DNA of 64,000 bases from Hevea brasiliensis (GCF_030052815.1 NC_079510.1:47892725-47956724); one strand, 5' to 3'. Positions 49,449-61,497 are shown, numbered from the stretch's first letter. Made by a program: numbers and translations. Notes: generated from the sequence alone by a model not told the origin.

Positions 49449-52400
49449 GCTTGTGCACACATGCGCAGCACATTGACATTTCTTTCCAGTCCTTGCTGAA
49501 CATCTCACGGAGAAATTATAGGTTGAAGCAGTCCTTGTTGGCATCACATGGATGAATTTCAGATTTTTTAGAATCTCATGCAACTTCATAGGCAGCTTAA
49601 AATCCTAGTTTCTGCCTGTAGATGTTTTGATTTTGTTTCAGTTCATTGTGGACACTTTACATCCATTTGATTGTGTGCATTACAGTCAAATGTTTTGATT
49701 TCTTGGATGCAAGTAGAAATCGTGGAATTTCATTGTGACCATGAGGATGCCTTGCACATTGTCGTGGTGCCCTCTTCAAGTTAAAATGTAGAACTGAATG
49801 TCCATTTTCTTTGGTGTCAATTTTTTCCTTTTCTTTTTGTAATCTTTTTTTCAGGTTTTCCCAATTTGGCTTAGCAATTACATACAAAAAAGTAACTAAG
49901 GGTGTCTGTAGGATATGAAAGATATTGTTGCCAATTGAATTCCTCTTTTTTCTTCACTATGCAATCAAATTTTTTATGTCATTGTGGCTTAACTGACATC
50001 CAACATTTTTGCAGCATTAGTAATTTTTTTTCTTTGCAGGAGCACGCATATTTTTCCAGTCTTTAGATGCTGCAATATTTTTGTTTTCACGAGTTTCAGG
50101 TATTCCACCAGAAAGTTTGGTTCTCCCTGTGATCTCAACAAATGACAGGCGTACATTAGGATGTGAATTATGGGTATTACTGCGAGTTTACATTTCAATT
50201 TATATTGTGCATGACATGTTCAGCATATATCATACCTACATGAACCAATGTTTTTCCCAAATTTATCCTTGTGCTTATAACCTGCTTTGGTAAATTGTAG
50301 TTCATTGAGATGTTTTATGCAACTGTATATATATAGTTCAGTAGTTGTATATCTTCTTGGTTCACCATTAACTCTTGTAATTATGCTGCCAAATTTTGCA
50401 AGAATAATGCCAGAATTCAATTTTCTGACTTTTTCTTTATAACTGCTGGTGAATTTTACATATAGGATGGGACGGTTATACGTGGTCAGAATGAAATTTC
50501 TCATCCAACCAATGGTACCATGCCACCTGTCAATAAGGTATCCCAGCGTTACTGTAATGACAGTAAGCTCTGCCCGTATTCTATTAGCTTCCCTTTAGCA
50601 TTTTATGTCTGTATTTCTTGTGAATATTTAAATAAGTATTATTCAAACTGTGGCGGCTAATTAGTAATGATGAGGGTGGCTGGGGTTGCAATTGAGGTGA
50701 TAATGGGAGTTGTTTTATGTGCATGGTGACATCAGTTGTTGTGTGGAAGTCACGGTGGTGTTGCTGTGGTGAAGTTGCAATAAATTTCATTTGATACCTC
50801 CATTTCTTGAGTCTATTTTCCGGAACATTCATAATGACAATTGTGGTGTTGTACTGAAGAAAATTTGGTAGTGAGATACTGATTTGAGTTTTTGCTCTTT
50901 GCTGATAAAAATATTCAATACAAAAATGTACTTAATTGACAATTTACGAGCACATTTATATTAGACATTGTTTCTAACATTCTAACATATCACAGTCCTT
51001 AATCTTATGGGAAGAAAGTTTTATGGGTAGGGATGTTCTTCAGTTCCAGCACTTCCTGCCAGAATAAAGAGGGTGTTCTACATGTCAAGTGAGGGTGGAA
51101 ATTCGCTGCATGAGGTGAATGATAGATCTTTTTTGTTCCTTCGCCAATAACAGATAATTTTAGCATTTGATCATCGCTCTTTCTTATGTCTTCTTGTGAT
51201 GCTAGCTATGCCAGTGGCTTTGTATCGCATTACTTATTTCATATTGCTAGAGCCTCAAACATTGATACTTTATTCTGACATTTTTACTTAAATAAGATTC
51301 ATATCTAGTAATATGTTTTTGGCCACTGGGAATGATGTATACTCATGTTCATTACTTCTGTTATAAATGCAGCAACTGAAAGTCAACTAAGTCAGCAACT
51401 GTTGAAAGTTATTCCAGCTAAGAGTTAAGTAGTTATTAGCTGGAATTGATAGAGAATATAAGAAAAACAGTTATATCAGAATTGTGGTGTTGACAATTTG
51501 CAAAGTAAATGCGGAAAAGCTTCCACAACTTTCTCCTTCTCTTCTATTTCTAGATTCTCTCTGTTTCTATCTTGACTGCCTATTTTTCCTTCACTTTATT
51601 TCTCTTTCTCAGTTACCAAACATCATTCTCTACTTAATTTCTGTTGAGTCATGAACTTCAATGAATTCAGGGTCTCAACAACTTCTTTGAAAGGTCAAAT
51701 AGGAATCCCAATTTTCTTCCTCTGTCAATATTAACGTTGTTAAATCTTTGGCAAGCCAAATGGGAACTGTGATTCTCCCTCATGTATGTGGAAACATTAT
51801 TTGTGAGATCTGATACTATTCTCTTTGATGTGGAATGGTTTTACATACGTGTTTGTATGCATTTTCTTTTTTCTCCCTGTAAGGTAAACATTTTAAGCCT
51901 TTGATTTTCATGATTCAACTTATCTTAAAAATCAGTCCTTTCTTTGAGTGGATTTGCCAACAAACCAGTAACGTTTACATTTGACATACATTGATGCTGT
52001 GGAAAGTAATTTCAATTGTTCATCTGTGTGCTTTCTTATATTCAGAACTCATAATAATTTCATTTTTCTGATTGATTAGGTCTTTCCCACAGTTAACTCA
52101 TCCGTGTTGGACCAACTGAGTAATGTGGATTGCATTGTTTATGCAATGGGGTCCCTCTTTACTTCCATTTGTCCATCATTATTGGTAATGTTCTTAACCA
52201 TCCATGAACATGATGCTACACCTACCTCCTCTTTGTCACACACCATGATGAGAATTGCTAAGTTACAGAAGATGGGATAATTTTTGAAGTTCTTTAATTA
52301 TTGCATTTGTCAATTTTGTGATATAATATTTATATTAGGTGAAATTCACGCTTCTTATTTGCGCAAATATTGATCAACTGGGAATAATTGGCACTTCTTC

Positions 52401-54576
52401 GCAGTAATTCTAAAAAATGGGAGTTTTTTTTTTTTATAGAAATAGTATCATTAACTATGACTTCAATTTAGGTATTACGTGGCATTGGGGAAATTATCTC
52501 TTCAAGAACCTGTCCCAAGTTACCGTCAAGTTTTTTGGCATATTGTTATTGATGCATGAGGATGGTTTCTTGCTAATTTATTTTGCATGGAAAATAACAG
52601 AAGTTTCCAGATGGACCATGCAATACAACTATTTAAATTTAATGTTTAACTTCTATGTATGGAACTTAGCATATTTTTACTCCATTGACTTTGCTTTCTC
52701 CTATGTTAGGTACTTTTGCTGAATGGCACACATGATCGAGAGACCAGTGGCTTCTCTGCTTCATGCTTTGTAACTACCATTACAGATGCTCTAAATAGAA
52801 AATATGGAGATACTCATAATTGTCTAGGAAACTCTGTAAGTCGATTGATAGAGTTACAGTTTAAGATGCCTCATGCTCAATGGAGTTATGAGAATCGTCT
52901 GAAAATATGTTCTTCTGTTGAATACAGTTTCTAGAGCATAATGGATCTTACAAATTTGTGATTTTGTTTTAGGGTAACAGGTGGCATTTATAAGTTTGAG
53001 GGTTAATCACTGAAAAAGTCAAAAACTTTTTCTTGATTTGCATCTATAGGCCCACGTATCACTGTATTTTGGAAATAATCAGTTATAGCTTCTACTTTAA
53101 TCATTTGTTTCAATCAGGGTCAGCCCACTTAAATATATTTTATTACATACAAAGTTAACGCATAAATAGAAAATTAAGCACATGAACTAATAAATTTTGT
53201 GCACTAGCATCGACAGTTTTATCTTGACAGGCTACACTTAGCTATTTCGTTAGTTTGGACCATTATTGCAGATTAAGAAAAAGTTTCCAAACACTAAATA
53301 TTAGTAAAAATTGATTTTGAAGAAATGAACATTATTCATGATGAAAGATGGTTGTTCCTGTTTATTTTTGTTAAATGATATTCAACAAAAATGAAACGAA
53401 AATTATGAGAAGAAAAAAGAACAAAATGAATCAAAATTAACATTATTGGCTTATAGCTAGAGTGTTTCTTAGTAAAACATGCAATTTGCTTCATCTATTT
53501 AAGTTTTTACCAGATCCAATTGCTTACATGTTCATTTTCTTTAGTAAGATTGTTCTTCCATGTTGTGTGTGTGTCCCCTAAAATAATAAGACATGTTTAT
53601 GATGTAATCTGGTGAGGTTTATATTGTCATTTTCTGATTTTCTTGCCAGTAGAAGAATAATAGGAGTTTTTTATTTTTTGTAGGTTTTTGCATTTTGTGT
53701 AGAAACTCATTCGTTTCAATTTTTCTAAATTATCCTCCTTAAAAACAAAGTAAATATTTTATGTGCGGAAACATCTTTGATAACAAATTACCAGCGAAGA
53801 TAATGGAAGGAAACATGATATTTATTCCACTTGATGTTTCTGTGCAGCCAAGTCAGTATATCGATGCACTTTTAGTGCCCTAAGAAGGTGAAATTTCCAT
53901 AGATGTTCCTTGCTCGACTTCCCAAGGAATCTTTGATGTGGTATGGTTGCCTATTGCCATTTCTTTGAATTGTATCAAATGAAAAACACAGCTTGCTAAA
54001 GCAAACATATTTCTGTGCTATTATATCTTTGAAGTTTAACAATTTATATTAAAGTATTTTCATCCATTGGAAAAGTGAAGGTATTGTTATTTCTAGTCAA
54101 ACATACTGGAAGTTTTTCCCAGGATTTTATTTTACCGTGATCAAAACAAATGCTATTGAATAGAAAAATTTCGCACTGAATTCTCTCTGGATCCTCAGTA
54201 CAACACTTTTGTCTGGTATCAGCTTTACTTTTTCTAGGGTTGTTTTCATTACATACAAATTACATCGGTCCTTGTAGCTAGTGTTTCTTGTGCCTTTATA
54301 ATAACCTGATGAGTCTATAGTGGAATAGTCATACTTTAAGAGTCAGATGAGCTGTGATTTGCATGGCTATAATTGAGTGCTCTATTGTGGATTCTGATAT
54401 AGTCTTGATTATTGCTTGGGTCATTTACCTTGATGTTGAGTTGCTTTGTTTGTCTTTTGCAGATCTTTGTGGACTCTATTCGTGATTCAAAAATTGGTAT
54501 AATATTTAACCCAAATTCATTAATAAATGCACTTGGCAATGTGGTGGACAGACACAAGAGCACAGATGTTATGTAG
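46376..54576 (+). CDS. MEE18: CofD/UPF0052-like protein, 13 exons, with frame lesions
   Basis: A plant member of the CofD/YvcK-type P-loop-like family (Arabidopsis At2g34090, MEE18; biochemical role in plants not established). Exons: 46376-46574, 46749-46865, 47244-47376, 47879-47975, 49155-49198, 50015-50173, 50466-50537, 51031-51114, 52080-52184, 52472-52524, 52710-52835, 53848-53940 and 54463-54576. Motifs: GGTAFNGIVEELKKLT, HVLPVSDDGGST, VLGGPAVGDFR, IIRAFLVYFQNE, CIVYAMGSLFTSI and LLNGTHDRETSG. The start could be 46376 or the in-frame ATG 46493; the first 40-60 residues look like a possible transit peptide. As read, exon 50015 has an 8-T run that shifts frame, exon 52472-52524 is one base short for its junction, and exon 53848 has TAA at 53881-53883. 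So it is either a pseudogene or locally mis-assembled. Confidence 0.8.
47527..47559. repeat. (CT)n microsatellite
   Basis: CT run in intron 3 of the CofD-like gene. A similar run lies at 49417-49443 in intron 5. Confidence 0.9.
48060..48068. repeat. 9-bp target site duplication TTTTAGCTT (left)
   Basis: Matches 48847-48855 exactly. Confidence 0.65.
48069..48846. mobile_element. Probable non-autonomous Mutator-like element
   Basis: A 778-bp block in intron 4 of the CofD-like gene, flanked by an exact 9-bp duplication, the length typical of Mutator-like transposons. The ends are loosely inverted: left GTAGCACGAAAATGG, right (reverse complement) GATGCACGGAAACGG. The interior is sharply bipartite: AT-rich to about 48430, then GC-rich with a pyrimidine tract (48598-48655) and GTTTCC/GGAAAC inverted motifs at 48720-48835. 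No transposase. The terminal similarity is weak, so the class is inferred mainly from the duplication. Confidence 0.5.
48847..48855. repeat. 9-bp target site duplication TTTTAGCTT (right)
   Basis: Exact copy of 48060-48068. Confidence 0.65.
51354..51358. repeat. Target site duplication ACTTC (left)
   Basis: Matches ACTTC at 51681-51685. Confidence 0.75.
51359..51680. mobile_element. Solo LTR, 322 bp
   Basis: Begins TGTTATAAATGCAGC and ends GGGTCTCAACA, flanked by perfect ACTTC. It has an internal AATATAAGAAAA box and a pyrimidine-rich second half (TCTCCTTCTCTTCTATTTC), as in plant copia LTRs. There is no internal coding region, so it is a recombination remnant. It sits in intron 8 of the CofD-like gene. 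Orientation is probably plus (TATA-like box before the pyrimidine tract), but not certain. Confidence 0.75.
51681..51685. repeat. Target site duplication ACTTC (right)
   Basis: Exact copy of 51354-51358. Confidence 0.75.
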
Positions 54577-55332
54577 AAACTAAAATTTGACGACAGAAAT
54601 GGAATTCAGGATATATGAAGGATGTTTCTCCCAATTGAGGTACAAGTTCAAGATCAGATACGAGATATTGGCAGCAAATTATGAAATTGGTGTACTAGTA
54701 TATCTTGCCAATTGAAAGTGCAATTCCTTGTTAATTGATATTATGTTTGAAAGTATTGTGTGGTACGCAAGTAGATTTTTTTGACACTTATGATGTCAAA
54801 TCATCTGGTCCTTGATTCTAGGACATATGAACCTTTGTGGGGCCTTAATTCAATCTTACAGGCCATAGTCAAACACTGTGCAAATGACCGTAGATTTTGC
54901 TTTGGTTATATAGTCAAACAAGAAAATAGGTGTTAATTGCATTTCTGAGATATTTAAAGAATGATTTGTTTATCTTCTTGTATGCCAACTTGACAGGATG
55001 GTTGCAATGCCCAAATGTTTTTATCTATTATTGAGTCATCATGCAGGTGGAATAAAGATATGGACCTTCACGATTTTCGTCTGTTATATATGGCTGAAAT
55101 GAAGGGGGAAAAATACTGATTCATTTTATCAGATCCCAACTTCATTGAGATCTAACCAGTGTTTGAAGAAAAAGAATGAGAAGTTGATAGAAAGAGAAGG
55201 AAATAGGACAAAAGAAGAAAGAGTCGATTGAGAATAGAATAGAGAGAATTGAGAGAAGCTCCAACAGCGGAGAGAGAATCTTGTATTAATTTCTGATCAT
55301 ACCAGGAATTACAGCTTAAATTAAGTATCAAT
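54577..55332. other. 3' flank of the CofD-like gene
   Basis: 3'-UTR-like sequence to about 55100. From about 55120 a purine-rich stretch on the plus strand (AGAGAATAGAGAGAATTGAG) resembles the reverse complement of a copia LTR downstream half, but no second LTR or target duplication was found. Confidence 0.5.
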
Positions 55333-56852
55333 TTGACATACCAATTATATTACAGAGCAATAGAAAAGAATGTAAATTATACTAGAAGGATTAGATCTTT
55401 AGAAGTAAAGGAAATACTTAAGAGAATGAAACTGTGTAAAGCTTGTGGACTAGATAGAATATCAATTGAAGTGTGAAAGTATTTAGGAGATATGGGAGTG
55501 GCATGGTTAATTAAATTGTTTAATAAGATTTTAAACTCAAAAAAAAAATGCGCGATAAATAAAGGAGGAGTATTTTAATACATATTCTTAAAAATAAATG
55601 AGACATATAGAGTTGCTCAAACTATAGGAAATTTAAACTCATGAGCCATATTATGAAGTTGTGGGAGAGAGTTGTGGAACATCGACTACGTTATGACACT
55701 TCTATCTCTTCCAATCAATTTAGCTTTATGCCCGGTCATTCAACTATGGAAGCGATCTTTCTCATTAGATGTGAAGAAAGATCTACACATAGCTTTTATT
55801 GATTTAGAGAAGGTTTATGATAGTATTTCAAGAGATGTCTTATGGAGAGTGTTAGAACAAAAGAGGGTATCTATTAGGTACATATAAGTGTTGAAAGATA
55901 TATATGAACGAGCAACTACTATTGTGCACACAGTGGGAGGGGACACAAGAAATTTTCCTATCTCAGTTGAATTATACTAAAGTTCAACTATAAGCCCTCA
56001 CCTTTTTATATTAGTTCTAGATGAATTGATGAAACATGTACAAAAGAGTATCCCTTGGTGCATGATATTTGCGGATGATATAGTTCTAATAGATAAGACG
56101 CGAGAAGGAGTCAACAAAAAGCTAGAGCTTTGGAGAAGTATTCTAGAGTCAAAGCGCTTTAAGTTAAGTAGAACGAAGACAGAATACATGCATTGCAAGT
56201 TCAGTGAAGGCCGAACTAGTGATAGGGAAAGAGTTAATTTGGATGGAGCGATACTGCCCCAAAGTAATCACTTTAAATATCTCGGCTCAATCCTTCAAGT
56301 AGATGGGGGATGTGGGGAGAATGTTAATAATAGGATTAAAGTCGGATAGTTGAAGAGGTGACATGCCACAGGAGTTTTATGTGAACGCAAGATTCCCAAT
56401 AAGTTGAAAGGACCGGTCATGTTATATGACAGTGAGTGTTGGGCACTGAAAAGTCGTATGTATCTAAGATAAGAGTTGTGAAGATGAGAATGTTAAGGTA
56501 GATGAGCGGCCATATTAGACTTGATAAAGTCCGTAATGAGAGTGTTAGAGAAAAGGTAGGAGTGGTGCCAATTGAGGATAAGTTGAGAGAAGAGAGATTG
56601 AGGTGGTTTGATCATGTGAAGCGTAAACATATGAAGACTCCAGTTAGACAAATAAATCACATTGGGTTAAAGGATAGAAAGAAAAGAAGGGGTAGACCTA
56701 AACTGATTTGGAGGAGAGTAGTACATTATGACCTAAAAGTATTACACATTTCCGATGATTGAACCCAAAATCATTTAGAGTGGAGAAAGAAAATCCATAT
56801 AGCCAATTCCAAAATTTTTGGGATAAAAACTTAGTTGAGTTGAGTTGACATA
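55333..56852 (+). mobile_element. RTE-type non-LTR retrotransposon, 5'-truncated and decayed
   Basis: Plus-strand polymerase fragments appear in order: EILKRMKLCKACGLDRISIE (about 55410), LMSHIMKLWERVVEHRLRYD (about 55640), DLHIAFIDLEKVYDSISRDV (about 55780), WCMIFADDIVLID with the FADD catalytic box at 56068-56079, LSRTKTEYMHCKFSEG, and KHMKTPVRQINHIGLKDRKK. This is the order of plant RTE-type LINEs; the endonuclease is absent. It ends with a TTGAGTTGAGTTGA tail rather than poly(A). TTGACATA occurs at both proposed edges (55333-55340 and 56845-56852), a possible short target duplication. Many stops; inactive. Confidence 0.85.
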
Positions 56853-56966
56853 AGTAATAACTACAGCGAAAACAAATAATTAACAAACAGCGAGCAAACT
56901 ACCCTTTTATCATGTTGTGGCAGAGCCACAACCCAAACAAGAAACAGAGGAAACGGGGAAGAAAAT

Positions 56967-58436
56967 TGTTGACCCTGTGTAGCTCAAAATGAGTATTGAT
57001 TTTGATGATAACAAAACTCAAATGGAATCTATCTAACCCAACTTTAAAGTGATGTATAGATTCCTTTCCTTATTCCTAAAGAATTTTTGAAGTTGCATCT
57101 AAGGAGGAAGAGTACTCAAAGGTATCTCAAGTCAAATCCAAGATGAAAAAGGACAAGATTATGAAAACCAAAACCCAAAGTAAAGGTATGAAATTTATAG
57201 AGGTGGAGATTGAGTCTTAGATCTTATGTGAAAAGAATAGATGAGAGTTTAGTCGAATGGAGCTCAAAAATGAAACTTTATCTTCTAATTGATTTATAAT
57301 CATGACCTTGGATACTGCTATTGGAACTTATTTTTCTTTTTAAGGTCTAAATCATTTTTTTTATTTTTCTTTTTAAGGTCTAAATCATTTTTTTACAAGT
57401 TGAGACATGTAGCTATTGACTTAGTTTGCTAACTGCTTTGCTAAAATATTAGTTTGCTAATGTGTTTGCTAAAACATTAGTTTACTAACTAGTTTACTGC
57501 TGTTGCCAAAATTTCATTAGTTTGCTAAATGATCAGAGCTGCTCAACTTCACACAAAAAGACAAAATAACGGCCATTTTGTCTTGAGCAGTGTGTATAAC
57601 GTTCCAAAAAGGTTTCAAACGGTCTAAAATGATTTGGGACTATAAATACAGCTTCTTTACTTCATTTTACACTTGATGAAAGCCTACATTTGAACTCCAA
57701 CTTTGATTTTTTATTTATTGCTTTCATTCAAGAGTTTTAAAAGTCTTTGAGCTACCATTGGCAAATCAACTCATCTCTTCTTTATAGCTTGATTTGTATT
57801 AAGTGAGAGTGAGTATTAAAACATTAAGTTGCATTTAAGAGAGGTTGTACAAGCACCTATTGAAGCTTGAGAGAGTAAGTGCTTAAGGTAGCACTTGTTA
57901 AGGGTTCAAGCTACATTGGTAAAAGCTTGGTGTTGAAAAGTTGTAAAGGGCTTTTGGTCTCTTGCCTTTAAAAGAGTAAATAGTGAAGAGAAGACTCAAA
58001 GAGGGTTCTTTGAGAGAGTGGATGTAGGCTAGTTAAGCCGAACCACTATAAAAATCATTGTGTTTGATCTCTCTAACCTTAACCTCTTTGCTTTTGTGCA
58101 ATTTAATTTTTATATATGACCTTGAATGTTGATTGAATATATTGAGTTGGCATATTTGAGGATTTATGAGTATGATGAGAAATTAGTTGAATATTTTGTG
58201 ATGCATGTTGTGATAGCCATAAATATTGATTAAAGCTTGAATTGTAACTTAGGGACACTTTCTTGAAATACATATCACTGTCATTATATATTAAAAAGCA
58301 CCTAGTTGAACAAAGCCACAATTTTTCATTAGGCTACTTTGGTATTAGAGCTTTCTCTCTAAGGGCCGAAAAATTATTAATAGTCCAATTCACCCCCCCC
58401 CCCCCCCCCCCCCTCTTGGACTATTTTGGGACAACA
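56967..58436 (+). repeat. 5' LTR of the SIRE-like element
   Basis: Starts TGTTGACCCTGTG and ends GGGACAACA, 1470 bp. Boundaries are inferred from TG...CA and the adjoining primer site, because the partner LTR lies outside the window. Confidence 0.7.
58379..58425. other. Inverted repeat enclosing a poly(C) loop
   Basis: AATAGTCCAA (58379-58388) is perfectly inverted as TTGGACTATT (58416-58425). Between them lie 27 nt including 21 consecutive C (58393-58413). It sits at the 3' end of the LTR, just before the primer site. Confidence 0.85.
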
Positions 58437-58439
58437 AAT

Positions 58440-58451
58440 TGGTATTAGAGC
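58440..58451 (+). other. Primer binding site (initiator-Met type)
   Basis: TGGTATTAGAGC, one base off the usual TGGTATCAGAGC, 3 bp after the presumed LTR end. The same 15-bp word occurs exactly 100 bp upstream (58339-58353). Confidence 0.8.
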
Positions 58452-58495
58452 TTGTCTCTCTTGCTTAGGGTGTTACAACCTTAGAGTGATCCATA

Positions 58496-60265
58496 ATGGC
58501 TGGTTCATCTAGCAATACTGCCGGTATACCCACACCATTAGCTGAAGGCTACTCAATCACTAGACCACCACTCTTCAATGGCACTAATTATTCATTTTGA
58601 AAAGTAAGAATGAGAAATTTCATACAATCTGTAGATATTGATGCATGGAGAATTATTAAAAATGGTCCACATGTTCCTCAAAAGAATGGTCCAGGAACTA
58701 CAAAAGTTCTAAAACATGAAGATGAATATGATGACAATGATTGGAAGAAAATTTCTATAAATGCTAAAGCTATTAATATTTTGCATTGCTCACTTGATCT
58801 TAATGAATACAATCGTATTTCAGGATGTTAATCTGCTAAGGAAATTTGGGATAAGCTTGAAGTTACTTATGAAGGAACTGATGTCGTCAAAGAGTCCAAA
58901 GCAAACCTTCTTATTCGAGATTATGATCTATTTCAAATGAAGCCAGGAGAATCAATTGCGGATATGAGTACAAGGTTTACCGATCTTGTAAATCTTCTCA
59001 AAGCACTTGGTAAAAGATTTGAGGAAGCTGAACTTGTGAAAAAAATTCTTAGATCACTTCCAAAATCTTGGGAAGCAAAGACTACAGTTATCCAAGATAC
59101 CAAGGATTTTAAAACATTCATTTATGATGAACTCATTGGATCTCTCATTACACATGAGATGGTATATAAGAAAGATGAAGTTGAAAATGAGCAAAAAAAG
59201 AAGAAAAGCATTGCTCTTAAGTCAAACAAAGATGAAGATAAGAAGAAAGGAGTTGCATTCAAAGCTGACTCAAGTGACAACTCAAGTGCTTCAAGTGATG
59301 ATGAAATGGCTATACTTGCAAGAAAATTCAAAAGAGCTTTTAAGAAGGGAGGAAGCAAATACAAGAAATTCTTGAAAAAATATACTCCCAAGAATAAACA
59401 TTTCAGGGATTCAAAAGAAGAAATTTTATGTTATGAGTGTCACAAACCTGGACATATCAAGCCCAAATGTCCATTACTCAAAAAGAAGAAAGGAAAAGAA
59501 GATAAGAGCAAGAAAGCTATGAAAGTAGTATGGAGCAACAGTGAAGAATCTTCAAATGATGAATCAAGTGACAAAGAGACTGCTCTTCTTTGTATGATGG
59601 CACTTGAAGAGAAAGTCGAAAGTTCACAAAATGAAGAAGAAAGTGACAATGAGGTAAACTCTTATGAATCTCCAAATGTAGAAGAACTTGAACTTGCATT
59701 TGCTAGAGTATATGATGAGTATAGAAATTACAAGAGAAAATACACTAAAATGAATTTAGAGATTGAATCATTGAGATCACAAAATATTGCTATGTCCAAT
59801 GTGTATAAAGAAAATGAATTTTACAAAGGATAAATTACCTTGTTTAAAGAACTAGATTTAGAGTTGAAAATCTCAAAAGAAACTTGTGAAATGCTCATTG
59901 AGAAAAATAAAGTTCTTGAAGCTAAAGTAGAGTATTTGACAAATGATTTGGAAAAATTTACAAAAGGAAAAGAAACTCTAGATGTACTTCTTGGAAACCA
60001 AAGAATTTCAAATGAAAAGTATGAAATTGGTTTTGATGGTTTCATGAACTATGGTAAATATAAGAATCATTTCATTAAAACATCTACATCCTCCTTGCCT
60101 AATGTTACATGTTATTATTGCAATAAAAGAGGTCATATATTTAGTTCTTGTGCACTTAGGAAAGGTCTTCTTAAGGTAAAGAAGGTATGGGTTCCAAAGG
60201 GAACCTTATCTAAGGTCACTAACCCCCAAGGACCCAAAGTTGCTTGGGTACCTAAAGCTCAGTGA
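58496..60265 (+). pseudogene. SIRE-like gag
   Basis: ATG at 58496 opens MAGSSSNTAGIPTPLAEGYS. The capsid part contains AKEIWDKLEVTYEGTD and MKPGESIADMSTRF. There are two CCHC knuckles: CYECHKPGHIKPKC (59429-59470) and CYYCNKRGHIFSSC (60110-60151). The spacer is Lys/Glu/Ser-rich with a coiled-coil-like stretch near 59860-59960. Three stops lie in the same frame: 58598-58600 (at a position where the family has Trp), 58829-58831 and 59831-59833. No frameshift is needed within gag, so these are simple substitutions. Confidence 0.9.
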
Positions 60266-60840
60266 TTAAATTTCAGGTTTATTTCAAAGGGATGAAGGAA
60301 AGTGAAAAATGGTATATAGATAGTGGTTGTTCAAAGCACATGACCGGTGAAAAGGACAAGTTTTTAAAAATCACAATGAAAGATGGAGGACATGTAAAAT
60401 TTGGAGATAAAGGGAAAGAAAAAATAATTGGAAATGGCACAATTGGAACCAAACCTTGTATTGAAGATGTGTCGCTTGTTGAAGATTGAAATACAACTTG
60501 CTAAGTGTAAGCTAACTTTGTGATAAAGGTTTTGAGGTAAAGTTCACTTCTTCTCTATGTACAATCAATAACTTAGATAATGACACATTGTTCATTGCCA
60601 ATAGATCTAATAATGTTTACTTGCTTGACGTGAATAATTTTAAAACTAATCATGGTACATGTCTAGTATCTTTTGATAACTCTAGTTATTTGTGGCATAG
60701 AAGACTAGGTCATGCAAGCATGCATATACTCTCAAAACTGTCTAAGAAAGAACTTGTTAATGGTCTTCTTAAGATTAATTATGAAAATGAATTTCAATGC
60801 AGAGCATGTGCACTAGGAAAGCATACTAGAGCATCTTTTT
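60262..60840 (+). pseudogene. SIRE-like protease and GAG-pre-integrase region
   Basis: KWYIDSGCSKHMTG (from about 60307) is the copia protease motif. The frame is interrupted near 60485 by a one-base change. It resumes at about 60588 with RSNNVYLLDV and YLWHRRLGHASMHILSKLSK, the His and Cys zinc region (CRACALGKH) leading into integrase. An extra T in the TTTTT run at 60836-60841 shifts the frame again just before the integrase core. Confidence 0.88.
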
Positions 60841-60855
60841 AAATCTAAAAATATT

Positions 60856-61497
60856 GTGTCTACTACTCGGCCATTAGAATTGCTTCATCTTGATTTATTT
60901 GGACCCATAACTCCTACTAGTCTTGGTGAGAAGTCATATGCTTTAGTTATTGTTGATGACTATTCAAGATATACATTGACATTTTTCCTTGCTCACAAGG
61001 ATGAGACTTTTGAAAAATTCACCTCTTTTAGTAAAATGGTTCAAAACGAAAAAGGATTTTGCATCACATCTATAAGGAGTGACCATGGAACTGAATTTGA
61101 AAATCATTTATTTGAGAAATATTGTGATAAATATGGAATCAACCATAATTTTTCAATTCCTAGAACACCACAACAAAATGGGGTAGTAGAAAGGAAAAAT
61201 AAGACTTTGCAAGAAATGACTAGAACTACGTTGAGTGAAAATAATTTGCCAAAGTACTTTTGGGCTGAAGCTGTTAATACATCTTGCTATGTGTTGAATA
61301 GAATTTTGATTAGACCAATTTTGAAAAAGACCCCTTATGAGCTGTGGAAATGAAGAAAACCAAATATCTCATATTTCAAAGCATTTGGTTGTAAGTGCTA
61401 TATTTTAAATAATAACAATGATAACTTAAAGAAATTTGATGCTAAATCCGATGAAGGAATCTTTCTTGGGTATTCAACAAAGAGTAAAGCCTATAGA
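60856..61497 (+). pseudogene. SIRE-like integrase core
   Basis: D,D35E residues are present: LLHLDLFGP (Asp 60892-60894), RSDHGTEF (Asp 61081-61083) and GVVERKN (Glu 61189-61191). PKYFWAEAVNTSCYVLNR and TPYELWK follow. The frame is ended by TGA at 61351-61353, after which FKAFGCKCYIL and GIFLGYSTKSKAYR continue in the same frame. Confidence 0.9.

Noticed and set aside
55120..55330. Possible solo copia LTR on the minus strand
   Set aside because: Composition fits an LTR downstream half, but no TG...CA pair with matching 5-bp flanks was found.
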